NCBI GenBank assembly: GCA_965216025.1
Contig: CBDCEX010000017.1
Location: 62,001-126,000, forward strand
Origin: JADFQT01 sp965216025
Lineage (GTDB): Bacteria; Chloroflexota; Dehalococcoidia; Lucifugimonadales; UBA3495
Reading direction: 5' to 3'
DNA: 64,000 nt
The notes beneath the pieces were generated by a model. That model made no database searches, was not told the origin of the DNA, and saw nothing but the letters and a program-made list of their open reading frames with translations. A program made the translations under genes and the position numbers. Below are positions 37,936 through 47,026 of the stretch, in pieces (position 1 is the first letter of the stretch; each line of letters begins with the position of its first letter).

Positions 37936-38389
37936 CTACGCCTTCAATATCTCCCGCCGGGACAGCACCCGCTCCATCAAAGGCCGCATGCCCAGCTCGC
38001 TGGAGATGGCCAAGGACTCGTCGAGCAGGGACATGGCCTTCTCCCGGTCGCCCGGCTCGTTCCGTTGGAGCAGCGTGTCGGCATAGTCGCAGCAAGCCCA
38101 GGCCAGCTCGGGCCGGTAGCCTTTTCGGCAAAAGGCCAGGGCATCATCGAAATGCTGGGCGGCCCTGGTCCAGGTCGCCCATAGTCTCCGCCAACATCCC
38201 CAGAAGGCGGTCCCGGACTATGAGCCCCACGGCTATGAGCCCGATCACCGTGGTGCCCCCCTGTCGTAGATTGCCATACTGCTGCTGGGCCGCAGCGACG
38301 TCCTTCCGTAGCACAGCCAGCAGAGCAAGACCGGCCACAGCAATCTGGGAGTAAGCAGGTACAACCGATGGAGACGAAAGAACACTAAG
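37936..38389 (-). pseudogene. 3' fragment of kinase-ATPase gene A (moved by inversion)
   Basis: The minus strand from 38389 reads SVLSSPSVVPAYSQIAVAGL, then LLGMLAETMGDLDQ, DDALAFCRK, CCDYADTLLQ and a C-terminus ending RREILKA before TAG at 37936-37938. This is the C-terminal TPR region of the kinase-ATPase family. It continues gene A (34490), not gene B, which it now adjoins across IS1380 copy B. There is one frame slip near 38155-38165. Confidence 0.88.
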
Positions 38390-40144
38390 CCCACATTTCC
38401 CATATGGCTAAAAAGCTTTCTCAGTAATTCGTCGATGGTCTTTCAACCATTGTCTAATTATGGGCCCTTTTTGCGTGTTCCCAGCTATAATAACTCCATG
38501 ATATGTCCGCTTTGCAGTAAGATGCCGTAGGCATCATGGAGGCACCTGATGGGTGACGGCGAAAAAGCCCCTCTCCGGCTCCAATTCAACCCCAAAGTCC
38601 GCCTGGATTTTCACGGCTCAACCATCACCTCCGACGCTGGTCTTCTTGCCTTTCGAGAGTTTGATGATGCCTTGGGCCTTACCGAAATCGCTGAGGACTA
38701 CCTCCAGGAAAGCCGTACCGGACGCAATATCCTTCACCACCTGGTTCCGCTGCTAAGACAGTCGATCTACAGCCGCTTGGCCGGCTACGACGACACCAAT
38801 GACGCAGTGCGCCTTTCCCAAGACCCAGCCATGCGAGTGATCGTGGGATGGCAAGGCTCGGAGCGGAAAGGAGCCAGCACCAGTGAGATGGGCCGGTTCG
38901 AGACGGAGTTCCTGACCCAAGAGGACAACCTGAAGGGGCTGGCACGAATAAATACCCAGTGGGTGGAACGAGCTATGGCCCATACCATACACCGGCGAGT
39001 AATCCTGGATATGGACAGTTCCGAGAGTCCAGTGCACGGCCAGCAGGAGGGAGCAGCCTATAACGGCCACTTTGAATGCGTCTGCTATCACCCTCTCTTT
39101 CTGTTCAACCAGTTCGGGGATTGTGAAGCAGCTAAGCTACGGTCAGGCAACGTCCACAGTGCCGATGATTGGCAAGAAGTCCTTGATCCGGTGGTGGAGC
39201 GTTATTTGACAGCAGCGGTCAGGCTGCTGTTTCGTGCTGACGCCGCCTTCGCCAAGCCGGAGATATACGATTATCTGGAAGCAAGAAACATCGGCTACGC
39301 CATCAGGCTGCGGTCCAACCAGGTGCTGCAGCGGGAGATAGCGCCCCGGCTAATACGGCCTACGGAGTGGCTTTCCCCGAAGCCCATCGTCTCCTATCAT
39401 GACTTCGTCTACCAGGCCCAGAGCTGGAACGTTGCTCGGAGAGTGGTCTCTAAGGTGGAGTGGCACCAGGGAGAACTGTTTCCCAGAGTGGGCTTCATCG
39501 TCACCAATCTGAGCTATCCAAACATCGGGATAGTCCGCTTTTACAATGGCCGAGGGACCGCGGAGCAATGGATAAAAGAAGGCAAGTACGCCCTGAACTG
39601 GACCAGGTTGTCCTGCCACAAGTTCGTGGCCAATCAGGTCAGGCTGGAGTTGTTCGTACTGGCTTACAACTTGGGCAACTTCATGAGAAGGCTAGCCTTA
39701 CCGGAGGCAATGAAGCACTGGTCGTTGACCAGTCTGCAGACCAGGATGATCAAGACTGGAGGACGGTTGGTGCGCCATGCCGGAAGGCTGGTGTTTCAGC
39801 TTGCTGAGGTGCTCGTGAGCCGGGAAATGCTAGGCGGGATACTGGAACGAATTGGTCGGCTTAGGCTGGCTCCTGGCTAGTCCACTTTAGGAGCGTCGGG
39901 ATTGGTTACGGTTACGGGGTCGCACAGGGCAAAAGAGCTTCCCAAGAGCGAGACTTGGGCGTAGACAAGCGGTTTGGGGCTTTTACGCTTGGCAGTACAG
40001 TGGTTGCCCAATGAAAGCGGGGACTTTGAGTGAATCAGGCCGCATCAGACCGCATTTGACGCCCTTGGAATGCGGGATTATATTTGGCGGTATCCCCGCG
40101 GGAGCTATATCCAGGAAAGGTGGTTTGATCTGGGGAATCCCGTG
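38390..40144 (+). mobile_element. IS1380-family element, copy B (inverted relative to A)
   Basis: The element is about 1755 bp, nearly identical to copy A but in the opposite orientation. Its flanks are TAAG (38386-38389, CTTA on the other strand) and TAAA (40145-40148, TTTA on the other strand). They pair with the flanks of copy A crosswise. Confidence 0.88.
38549..39880 (+). CDS. IS1380-family transposase, copy B
   Basis: This is an intact 443-residue transposase identical to copy A except for a few residues, with the same LDMDSSESPVHGQ, LLFRADAAFAKPE and GTAEQWIKEGK motifs. The intact reading frames of both copies, in contrast to the broken genes around them, indicate recent arrival. Confidence 0.92.
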   Translation: MGDGEKAPLRLQFNPKVRLDFHGSTITSDAGLLAFREFDDALGLTEIAEDYLQESRTGRNILHHLVPLLRQSIYSRLAGYDDTNDAVRLSQDPAMRVIVGWQGSERKGASTSEMGRFETEFLTQEDNLKGLARINTQWVERAMAHTIHRRVILDMDSSESPVHGQQEGAAYNGHFECVCYHPLFLFNQFGDCEAAKLRSGNVHSADDWQEVLDPVVERYLTAAVRLLFRADAAFAKPEIYDYLEARNIGYAIRLRSNQVLQREIAPRLIRPTEWLSPKPIVSYHDFVYQAQSWNVARRVVSKVEWHQGELFPRVGFIVTNLSYPNIGIVRFYNGRGTAEQWIKEGKYALNWTRLSCHKFVANQVRLELFVLAYNLGNFMRRLALPEAMKHWSLTSLQTRMIKTGGRLVRHAGRLVFQLAEVLVSREMLGGILERIGRLRLAPG

Positions 40145-43100
40145 TAAATCCACTGCGAGACTGCAAGGCCAGGTACTGCACCCCTGATGCCACTGCATCA
40201 CCTCGTACTACCGCCATCAATGCCAGGGCAGAATGGGCTACTTTGGTGTGAATTGGGGTGGCAGAAGATGACGAAAGGACATTGTTCGCTAACGCTTCGG
40301 CGACATCCAACCGGTCCCATCCGTCGGTGATGCGGGCAGCGAAGGAGATCGCTATGGCCGCCCGAATTTTATCGCTGTTCGCCGATCCGTACTGCTGTGC
40401 TACGGCGATGAGTCGCGCCACATAAGCATCCCCCTGGTCGAAGTCGCCCACCTGGTATTCTGACTCGGCACGAGGGTTGATTAGGCGCGTATCTGTCGGC
40501 CTCAGAGCCAGACCGCGATCGGTGTAGTCCCGCAGCCCCGCCCAGTCGCCTTCAACTTGGCACAGGGCTCCGTTCAGATTAAACGCAGCAACCAACCACT
40601 GGCGGTCTCGCAGCCTCTCCGCCGACGCCAACATGGCTGTAGCGTGGGAGCTTGCCCCAGCAAGGTCACCGCTATGAAAGATAAGCGCGGCTGAGGTGTA
40701 ATAGCGAGCATCTATTTCGGCGCGGAGGTCATCAACCTGATGGGCCAATTCGATGGCTCGCAAACCCTCTTCGATGCACTTCTGGAAGCTATTATGGTGA
40801 AAGTCTACCCGGGTCGCAGATGCCAAGGTCTTCATTTCCAGGCCCAAATCCTCCTCGCGTCGGGCGATAGCCAGGGCCCGGTCAAAGGACTCTCGAGCGC
40901 CACTATAGTCCCCTTCCTCCGTGCCTAAGACCTCTCCTTGACGGACCGAGAGGCGTCCCGCCTCGAGGGAGTCTGGCGGGGACCATCGCCAGAGCGCGAC
41001 TGATAATTTGTGCCAACCCCGTCGACAACCTGCTTGTTACCCACAATACTTGACTTTCGGCGACCTCCACTGCGTGAACCACATCACCCACGTCGGCGTA
41101 GTAGTCGAAGGCCTTCCTCAGGCTGTCCACTACCTCCAGTCCACTCCGGCTTTCGGCAGTGGTTGCCTGAGCGCAGGCCAACCCATATCGCAGCGCTGCG
41201 GTGTCGGCATCCATTGCCTGTCCTTCCTTAGCAGCCAGCGCCCGCTGGAAATGGACCAGAGCCTCTTCATTAGCATAGGCAGCCAGCGCCCGCTCTCCGG
41301 CCAGCAGAGAATAATGAACTAGTTTCTCCTTCCCCATCGCCATCTCTGCCAGAGCGAAGTGATGGGCCAGCTCCGCAGCGTGGGCCTCGGCGTTGTCGCC
41401 GTAAGCCTCTTCCAGGGTTTCGGCGATTCTTGCGTGCAGCCGCACCCGCCGGGTCAAAGTCAACTCCTCGACAAGGGTCTCCTGAATCAGGGCGTGGGTG
41501 AACTGGTACCGGCCCACCGCCTGAGGCAGCTCCTCTATCACCCGGGCTCCCAGAGCTTCCTCTAAGACCTCCAACAGCCGGTCTTCCGAGATGTCCTCAC
41601 CAGGGGCGTCAGCTGCCTTAGTTCGAACTCCCTGCCTACGACCGAGGCAATGGTCAGGGTTTCGTTACACCGCTGGGAGAGCCGGTTGAGCCGCCTGCCA
41701 ATGACTTCCCGAACCCCCTCGGGGATGCGAACGGTCCAGGAGTCTCTGGACCCGGATTCCTGGGTTAGCTCCCCCTCCTGCACCAGCAGCCGCACCACCT
41801 CGGTGACGAACAGGGGATTGCCCTCGGTCTGGGTGTGTACTGCCTCGGTCAGGCCGAGGGGCGGGTCAACCCCGGCGGCTACCTCGATGAAGCGGCCCAC
41901 GTCCTGCTGGCTCAGGCCCCGCAGCAGCACCCGCTGGAAAAGTCTTTCTCTCGTCAGTTCGCCCAGTGTTTCCGCCAATGGATGCTGCCGAGACAATTCC
42001 ACGTCCCGGTAGGTCCCCACCAGCAGCAGACGGCTGTTGCCTAGCTCCCGGGCCACGAACTGGAGCAGCAGCAGCGACGGCTGGTCGGCCCAGTGCAGGT
42101 CGTCCAGCACTAGAACCAGGGGCTGCTTCTGGGATGCGGATTTCAGGAAGGCTGTTATGGAATCAAACAGCCGGAACCGGGCTTGCTCCGGGCTTTCCAG
42201 TTGGGGCGGCGGCCTCAGGTCGGGCAGCCTTTCCTTTACGTCCGAAACCACCTCGGCGATGTCGGCAGCGCCGGCACCCATCTCGGACCTAAGCTGGTCG
42301 GGGTCCCGCTCCCGGACGTAGGACCGAATCGCTTGCACCCAGGGCCAGTAGGGAGGCATGCCCTGCTCTTCGTAACAGCGGCCCCATAAAACCTGGGCGC
42401 TTCGCAGACCGGCATAGGTGGCCAGCTCCTGGGCGGTACGGGTCTTGCCGATGCCGGGCTCCCCCATCAGGGTCACCAGCCTGCCTCGACCGGACAGGGC
42501 ATCTTCCAAACAGGCCTTCAGATCCCCCATCTCCCGCTGCCGGCCTACGAACACGCCACCAGCCAGGCTGTCCAGAGGCTGCGCCTCCTCAACCGGGGCT
42601 CCATCCCTACCCGTGGCTGTCAGGTCCAGGCCGTCCAGGGCTGCCAGAACATCGCTGGCTGACTGGGGCCGCTCCGACGGGTCTTTGGCTAAGAGTCGCA
42701 AAATCAACGCTTCTAAGGGACGCGGGCATTGCCTGTTATGCCAGGTGGGAGCCACCGGCGGAGTGTTGATGTGCTGGCCAATAATGGCCACCGAGTCGTC
42801 GCCTAAGAAGGGCGGTCTACCCGTGATCATCTCGTAGAGCATGGCTCCCAGGGAATACAAATCGGCCCGAGGTGTCACTTCTCCGCCCATGGCCTGCTCC
42901 GGGGGCATGTAGGAGACAGTCACCACCATCATTCCTTCGGTGGTCAGGCGGGACCGGTCGATGGCCACCGCCAGGCCGAAGTCGCCTATCTTGGCCACAC
43001 CTTCACCAGTCAGCCAGACGTTGCCCGGCTTTAAATCCCGGTGGACGATGCCCCGGCTGTGAGCGAACTCCAGTCCCCGACAGGTTTCTCTGGCAATTTC

Positions 43101-43676
43101 GATGGCCTGCTCCAGGGGAAGTCGGTGGTCAGAGGCATCCTCGATGACCCCTTCCACGTCGCCGCCACCCATCAGCTCGGTGACCATGTAGGGCTGGTCC
43201 GCCTCTTGACCCAGGTCGAACACGGTGACGATGTGCGGGTGGGAGCCGAGACGGCCCATGGCCTGAGCCTCCCGGGTGATGCGGGTGCGGGAGACTTCGT
43301 CCAGACCTTCGGTCTTGATCAGCGCGAAGGCCACCTCCCGGTCCAACAGGGTGTCCTGGGCTAAGTAGACCTTTTTCTTGCCGCCCTCGCCCAGGAATTT
43401 CTTGACTTGGTAGCGGCCGTTGGCGAAGGAGGTGGGCTCTGTTGACGGCGCGGCTTCAGTTGCGGCAGCCGAAGCCTGCCGGGGCGTGGTTGGGGAGCTG
43501 GATAGAGCTCGTTCAGCTAGAGCTAGGAAGTTCTGGGCGTCGGAGTTTCCTGCATTGGCTAGGAGCACATCCTTGGATAATTCCCGCACTCTTTGCCAGT
43601 CGCGTTGGTCAGCCGCCTCTTCAATTTGATCCATCAGGCGGTCTATACGGCGTTGGAATCGGTCGCTGGCCACCAT
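40145..43676 (-). pseudogene. Ser/Thr kinase - STAND ATPase - TPR protein, gene B, 5' part
   Basis: This is a paralogue of gene A with the same order: helical N-terminus, Hanks kinase (IVHRDLKPGNVWL, IGDFGLAVAI), STAND ATPase (FVGRQREMGDLKACLED, GEPGIGKTR, LVLVLDDLHWADQPSLLLLQ), TPR helices. The ATG at 43676 (VASDRFQRRIDRLM) matches the start of gene A better than a longer frame up to 43775. Frameshifts are seen near 41585 (after FELRQLTPLV) and near 40915-40990. The kinase and ATPase parts are almost identical to gene A at DNA level, while the N-terminal 70 residues and the TPR part are well diverged. It is cut at 40145 by IS1380 copy B; the rest is at 36247-36437. Confidence 0.88.
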
Positions 43677-43760
43677 GGGGGAATAGTAATCTGAAGGCGA
43701 TAGCTTGTCTACTGCCTTAGTTAGTGAGCTGTTTACACCGACAGAACACGATTGCGATTC

Positions 43761-43898
43761 ATGCAACAAAACCAAATCTTACCGGGTTTCACCCCGGAGG
43801 AAGCGGAGGAGTGGCGAATAGCCGTTGCTGATGCCGAAGCCGATGGGACTTTCTTTATCGCCGAGCTGTTCAACTGTGCCGTAGGGACCAAGCCTGAA
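43761..43898 (+). pseudogene. Possible C-terminal remnant of a SAM methyltransferase
   Basis: A short open stretch reads GFTPEEAEEWRIAVADAEAD, then GTFFIAELFNCAVGTKPEW. This resembles the C-terminal strand region of SAM methyltransferases (pEExxxW, then a phenylalanine-rich strand, then a Lys-Pro ending). Nothing before it continues the gene. It lies upstream of kinase gene B on the opposite strand. The identification is weak. Confidence 0.35.
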
Positions 43899-44012
43899 TG
43901 GCGGATAGCTAGGAATTGGGCCTTCAGCGGAGAGAGATGCCCGCTCCGGGGACCCCGGTAAAACCAATCGAGGTATAAAGGCTCCAGCTCGCTACGAACC
44001 TAAGGAATCCCC

Positions 44013-44249
44013 ATGATTTGTCCATCTTGTGGTCAAGAAAATCGAGAGAGCGTTCGATTCTGTGACGGATGCGCTGCCAGCCTGACGACACTACAGCCAA
44101 ACCAATACGCCATCCCATCCTCAACCCCACCGAGTCGGCAACCTACGCCAGCCAACAGGGTTGGTCTACACGAAATAGGGTCCGGGGAAAAGATTCAGTC
44201 CCGCCCACTGTTGTCCCATTGGCCGGGGTTGGTGCCGGCGGAGCAGTGA
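44013..44249 (+). CDS. Zinc-ribbon N-terminal fragment
   Basis: The 78-codon frame starts ICPSCGQENRESVRFCDGCA, a four-Cys zinc ribbon (CxxC, 13 residues, CxxC). In Chloroflexota this ribbon often opens large cyclase or ATPase signalling proteins of the sort found next door. After about 30 residues the sequence becomes unlike any domain and stops, running into the 3' end of the helicase gene. It may be a remnant of a third family member or a small real protein. Confidence 0.5.
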   Translation: MICPSCGQENRESVRFCDGCAASLTTLQPNQYAIPSSTPPSRQPTPANRVGLHEIGSGEKIQSRPLLSHWPGLVPAEQ

Positions 44250-44251
44250 AC

Positions 44252-45817
44252 CTACTCCGCTACAAAGAAACTCCCGTCCTCAAGCTCCCGGTCCGAGGCG
44301 CCTCTGAACTCATTCAGCCCCTCCGCAGCGAGAACGTTAAGGAAGCGATCCTGCAGGTCGTTCAACCGGGGACCATCGGTAGCTGGGGTGTCACCGGCTA
44401 GTTGGAATGTGGGCCGGAGCCGATCTCCTGAACCGGGGACCATCGGTAGCTGGGGTGCCGCCGCCGATTGATTGGGACCGCCCGGGCTGGAGGAGGCTGC
44501 CGGAGGACCGCTGCGCCGGGGAGCGTTCCCCGGTTGGCCCGGCTGCCGGTTTGGCGCCGGAGATGGTCGGGTTCCCGGTCTTCTTGGCCTGTTGCGCCGG
44601 GGCGCGGGAGAATCGGGACGCCCACCGTCGGTCGGGAGCTGTCCTTGGCGGGGCTGCTTTGGGGTTTGCTGCGGGAATTGGTCTTCTGGAGAGAAGTCGC
44701 CGTAGTCGAAGCCGCTCAAGGCTCGTCGCTCGATGCGGGTTTTCAGCGTTCTTTCCACGGCACGAACCACCGAGGCATCGTCGGGCGTGGCCAGGGTGAA
44801 GGCTTCGCCGGTATGCAAAGCCCGGCCCGTGCGCCCAATGCGGTGGGTGTAAGCGTCCACGGTGTCGGGAATGTCGAAGTTGATCACGTGGCTGACTTGC
44901 GAAACGTCAATGCCGTGGGCGGCGATGTCCGTGGCCACCAGCAGGTCGTACTTGCCCTCGCGGAACCCGTCCATGGCGGCCTGCCGCCGGTTCTGGGACA
45001 AATTCCCCTGGAGTTGGGTAACGCGGTAGTCTTGGCGTTCCAACTCCAGGGCTAGGGCGCGGGCGCGGTGCTTCGTGCGGGTAAAGATAATCACCTTGCC
45101 GGTGGCAGTTTGCTGCAACAGCGCCAGCAGCAATTTTCGCTTCAGTGCATCCGGCACCGGGTACAGGGCGTGGGAGACGGTGTGGGTCGGAAGGTTGGCG
45201 TTGATTTGTACTGTGACCGGAGTGCTGAGGATATTCCGAGACAGCTGCCGGATTTCCTCGGGCATGGTGGCGGAGAAAAACAGGGTTTGACGCCGGCTGG
45301 GCACCCGCTGGAGCACCCGCTTCACATCGGGCAGAAAGCCCATGTCGCACATGGTGTCGGCTTCGTCCAGCACCAGCACTTCCACCTGGGAGAGGTCGAT
45401 GTTGCCCTCGTTGAGATGGTCCAGCAGGCGGCCGGGGCAGGCAGTGACGATCTCCGGTCCACGGTGCAGCGCCGCCAACTGCGGGCCTTTGCTGACCCCG
45501 CCGTAAATGGCTACGCTCCGGATGCCGGTGTACTGGCCCAGTTCAACGCTGGCCTGATGGATTTGCTCGGCCAGTTCCCGGGTGGGCGCCAGAATCAGAA
45601 CGCGGACTTTTCGGGTGGGGTACTGAATCAGTCGCTGGAATATGGGCAGGAGAAAGGCGGCGGTTTTGCCGGTGCCCGTTTGGGCCAGTCCCAGCAAGTC
45701 TCTTTCTCGGAGTACCACCGGGATGGCTTGCTCCTGAATGGGCGTGGGGGCGGTGAATCCGGCCGACTCCACGCCGGCCAGGATACAAGGATCAAGGGAG
45801 AATTCTTCAAAACCCAT
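44252..45817 (-). CDS. DEAD-box RNA helicase, RhlE-like
   Basis: The protein has about 521 residues from the ATG at 45817 (GFEEFSLDPCIL), which has GAGGAG upstream and is preferred over 45847. All motifs are present: Q motif APTPIQEQAIP, AQTGTGKTAAF, PTRELAEQI, VLDEADTM, SAT, VATDIAAHGID, and HRIGRTGRA. These ATP-dependent enzymes unwind RNA in ribosome assembly, decay or cold adaptation. The C-terminal 150 residues are Pro/Arg/Gly-rich and disordered-looking (PRRPGTRPSPAPNRQPGQPG). The gene's last part contains a 27-bp direct repeat 67 bp apart (44364-44390, 44431-44457), read in different frames. Confidence 0.92.
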   Translation of the reverse strand: MGFEEFSLDPCILAGVESAGFTAPTPIQEQAIPVVLRERDLLGLAQTGTGKTAAFLLPIFQRLIQYPTRKVRVLILAPTRELAEQIHQASVELGQYTGIRSVAIYGGVSKGPQLAALHRGPEIVTACPGRLLDHLNEGNIDLSQVEVLVLDEADTMCDMGFLPDVKRVLQRVPSRRQTLFFSATMPEEIRQLSRNILSTPVTVQINANLPTHTVSHALYPVPDALKRKLLLALLQQTATGKVIIFTRTKHRARALALELERQDYRVTQLQGNLSQNRRQAAMDGFREGKYDLLVATDIAAHGIDVSQVSHVINFDIPDTVDAYTHRIGRTGRALHTGEAFTLATPDDASVVRAVERTLKTRIERRALSGFDYGDFSPEDQFPQQTPKQPRQGQLPTDGGRPDSPAPRRNRPRRPGTRPSPAPNRQPGQPGNAPRRSGPPAASSSPGGPNQSAAAPQLPMVPGSGDRLRPTFQLAGDTPATDGPRLNDLQDRFLNVLAAEGLNEFRGASDRELEDGSFFVAE

Positions 45818-46204
45818 GCTGGGTACTCCTCGACTCCATTGAGCCAAGTCGCACTCTCAGCCCGATGTTAGTTGGTGAAAAAATATTGAAGCCTACTGGG
45901 AACAACCTGGTGTTGCGAACTCCTTCTAGTATAACAGGGTTCCCAGCGAATACCGCCATCCATAGGCCCCGTTTCCTTACCGGATCGATTATTCAGAGGC
46001 GACTTCACAACTCCCTCTCGATTCCCCTATCATATAGACGGAAACAATAAATATAGAGAGAAGACTGCCTCCGGTACGCTAACATATATTTTCACGCCAG
46101 CCCTGCTAGACGCCGCCACTCTATCCAACTGAGCTACCGGGGCAGGTTGGTAGAGATACCTCGCGCAAGGACGGGCGACTCGCTTCATTTTGCCTCATTG
46201 GTGT
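45818..46204. other. Spacer with no gene apart from a tRNA remnant
   Basis: No coding frame is recognisable. The only feature is a tRNA 5'-half remnant at 46110-46143, listed separately. The composition is more AT-rich than the surroundings. Confidence 0.45.
46110..46143 (-). pseudogene. tRNA 5'-half remnant
   Basis: The minus strand reads GCCCCGG, TA, GCTCAGTTGGATAGAGT, GGCGG: an acceptor 5' strand, the D-arm and the start of an anticodon stem. The matching anticodon 3' strand, T-arm and acceptor 3' strand do not follow. It is a broken tRNA, of the kind left by element integration or rearrangement. Confidence 0.6.
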
Positions 46205-46343
46205 CTAAATGATGGGGTCCACCCTACTTATTCCACCCTTCCGGAACCTAAATCTCCCCATTTCGATCCCTTCAGCCATTAACCTGTTGATAGAGCCGTC
46301 AAAAAGGAAGAGATATTTGAAACACAGGATAAAATGCAAAGCC

Positions 46344-46660
46344 CTAGAAACTCGGACGGAAACCCCGATTCTCCCCAAGTCGTCCCGCCTGGCTGGGATC
46401 CCGCCATTACTTGTGGCCGAGGGAAGCCCAGGCGTGGGCGTAGCTACCTTTTCAGCGCCTCGCATCCAGCAGGCGCAAGCCACGGCGAACATCCATTTTC
46501 TTTTTTCCCGACAGGCATGGCTATGTGGTGATGCCACCCTGTCGATGTAACAGTTGGTTATTGAAACGTATTGCATACACTACCATGCCGTATAAGACTG
46601 GAATACGTCTACTTGCCCTAGCGCGAAACCCGGCCAATGGCTTTCCGGCCAGACTTCTAG
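46344..46660. mobile_element. MITE related to IS1182, copy 2 (long, diverged)
   Basis: The left end CTAGAAACTCGGACGGAAA and the right end (inward) CTAGAAGTCTGGCCGGAAA are flanked by CTAG. The inner sequence next to both ends matches the MITEs at 3086 and 56667, with a longer middle (317 bp in all). It sits in the 5' part of a pilin gene. Removing it with one CTAG leaves an open frame through the junction (KCKA, then LGFLQD). Confidence 0.78.
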
Positions 46661-46839
46661 GCTTCCTACAAGACACAAATGGTGCCGTAGCCTTTGAATA
46701 CGTGCTCATCTTGGGAGCGGTGAGCGTTGCAGGCATCGCGGCCATGGTAGCAGCCCCGAATCTTATGACTGGATTGGTCAGTGCTACGTGCGATGCTATG
46801 GACCCGATAGTGCTCCCATTAGGCACCGTAATCTGCTAG
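46585..46839 (+). CDS. Flp-family (type IVb) pilin with MITE-derived N-terminus
   Basis: The 84-codon frame starts at an ATG inside the MITE. Residues 1-25 (MPYKTGIRLLALARNPANGF onwards) are encoded by the element. Residues 26-84 are pilin: LGFLQDTNGAVAFEYVLILGAVSVA, with the Gly before AVAFEY and the Glu at +5 marking the prepilin cleavage site. Because the leader is cut off, a MITE-encoded leader could still serve. It resembles the pilin at 28593-28850 and ends in a Cys. No other pilus genes are close. Translation is unproven. Confidence 0.65.
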   Translation: MPYKTGIRLLALARNPANGFPARLLGFLQDTNGAVAFEYVLILGAVSVAGIAAMVAAPNLMTGLVSATCDAMDPIVLPLGTVIC

Positions 46840-46905
46840 CCTGGCCTACCGGGCGACTGGACCAAAGATTAGGGGGCCAAAATGCCCTCAATTAGCTACA
46901 AAATT

Positions 46906-46940
46906 TGGCGGGAGCGGTAGGATTCGAACTCCCGACCACT
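46906..46940 (-). pseudogene. tRNA-like 3'-half remnant
   Basis: The minus strand reads AGTGGTCGGGAGTTCGAATC and then CTACCGCTCCCGCCA: a T-loop TTCGAAT and an acceptor-like end with CCA. The T-stem has mismatches (GGGAG against CCTAC), and the sequence further 5' does not form a D-arm or anticodon arm, so it is not a functional tRNA. Confidence 0.4.
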
Positions 46941-47026
46941 GGTTGTGGAGTGAAGCCTCGGCCGTGTTGTCCTATTCCCCCACATATGGTTTTAGAACAT
47001 CGACTAACCCTTCTTGGCGCCTTTGG

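Noticed and set aside
37862..38131. Independent small minus-strand gene
   Set aside because: It is an out-of-frame reading of the kinase gene A 3' fragment, whose true frame ends at 37936 with RREILKA.
34491..40144. Composite transposon: two inverted IS1380 copies carrying a methyltransferase as cargo
   Set aside because: The outer flanks and reading frames show two separate insertions in two paralogous genes followed by inversion. The inner ends are gene fragments, not cargo borders.
46521..46826. Minus-strand frame antisense to the second pilin
   Set aside because: It is the mirror of the pilin frame. The pilin's prepilin site and hydrophobic helix mark the plus strand as coding.
46906..46985. 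Functional tRNA on the minus strand
   Set aside because: The acceptor, D-arm and anticodon arms do not pair, and the T-stem has two mismatches. Only a 3'-half-like remnant is supported.
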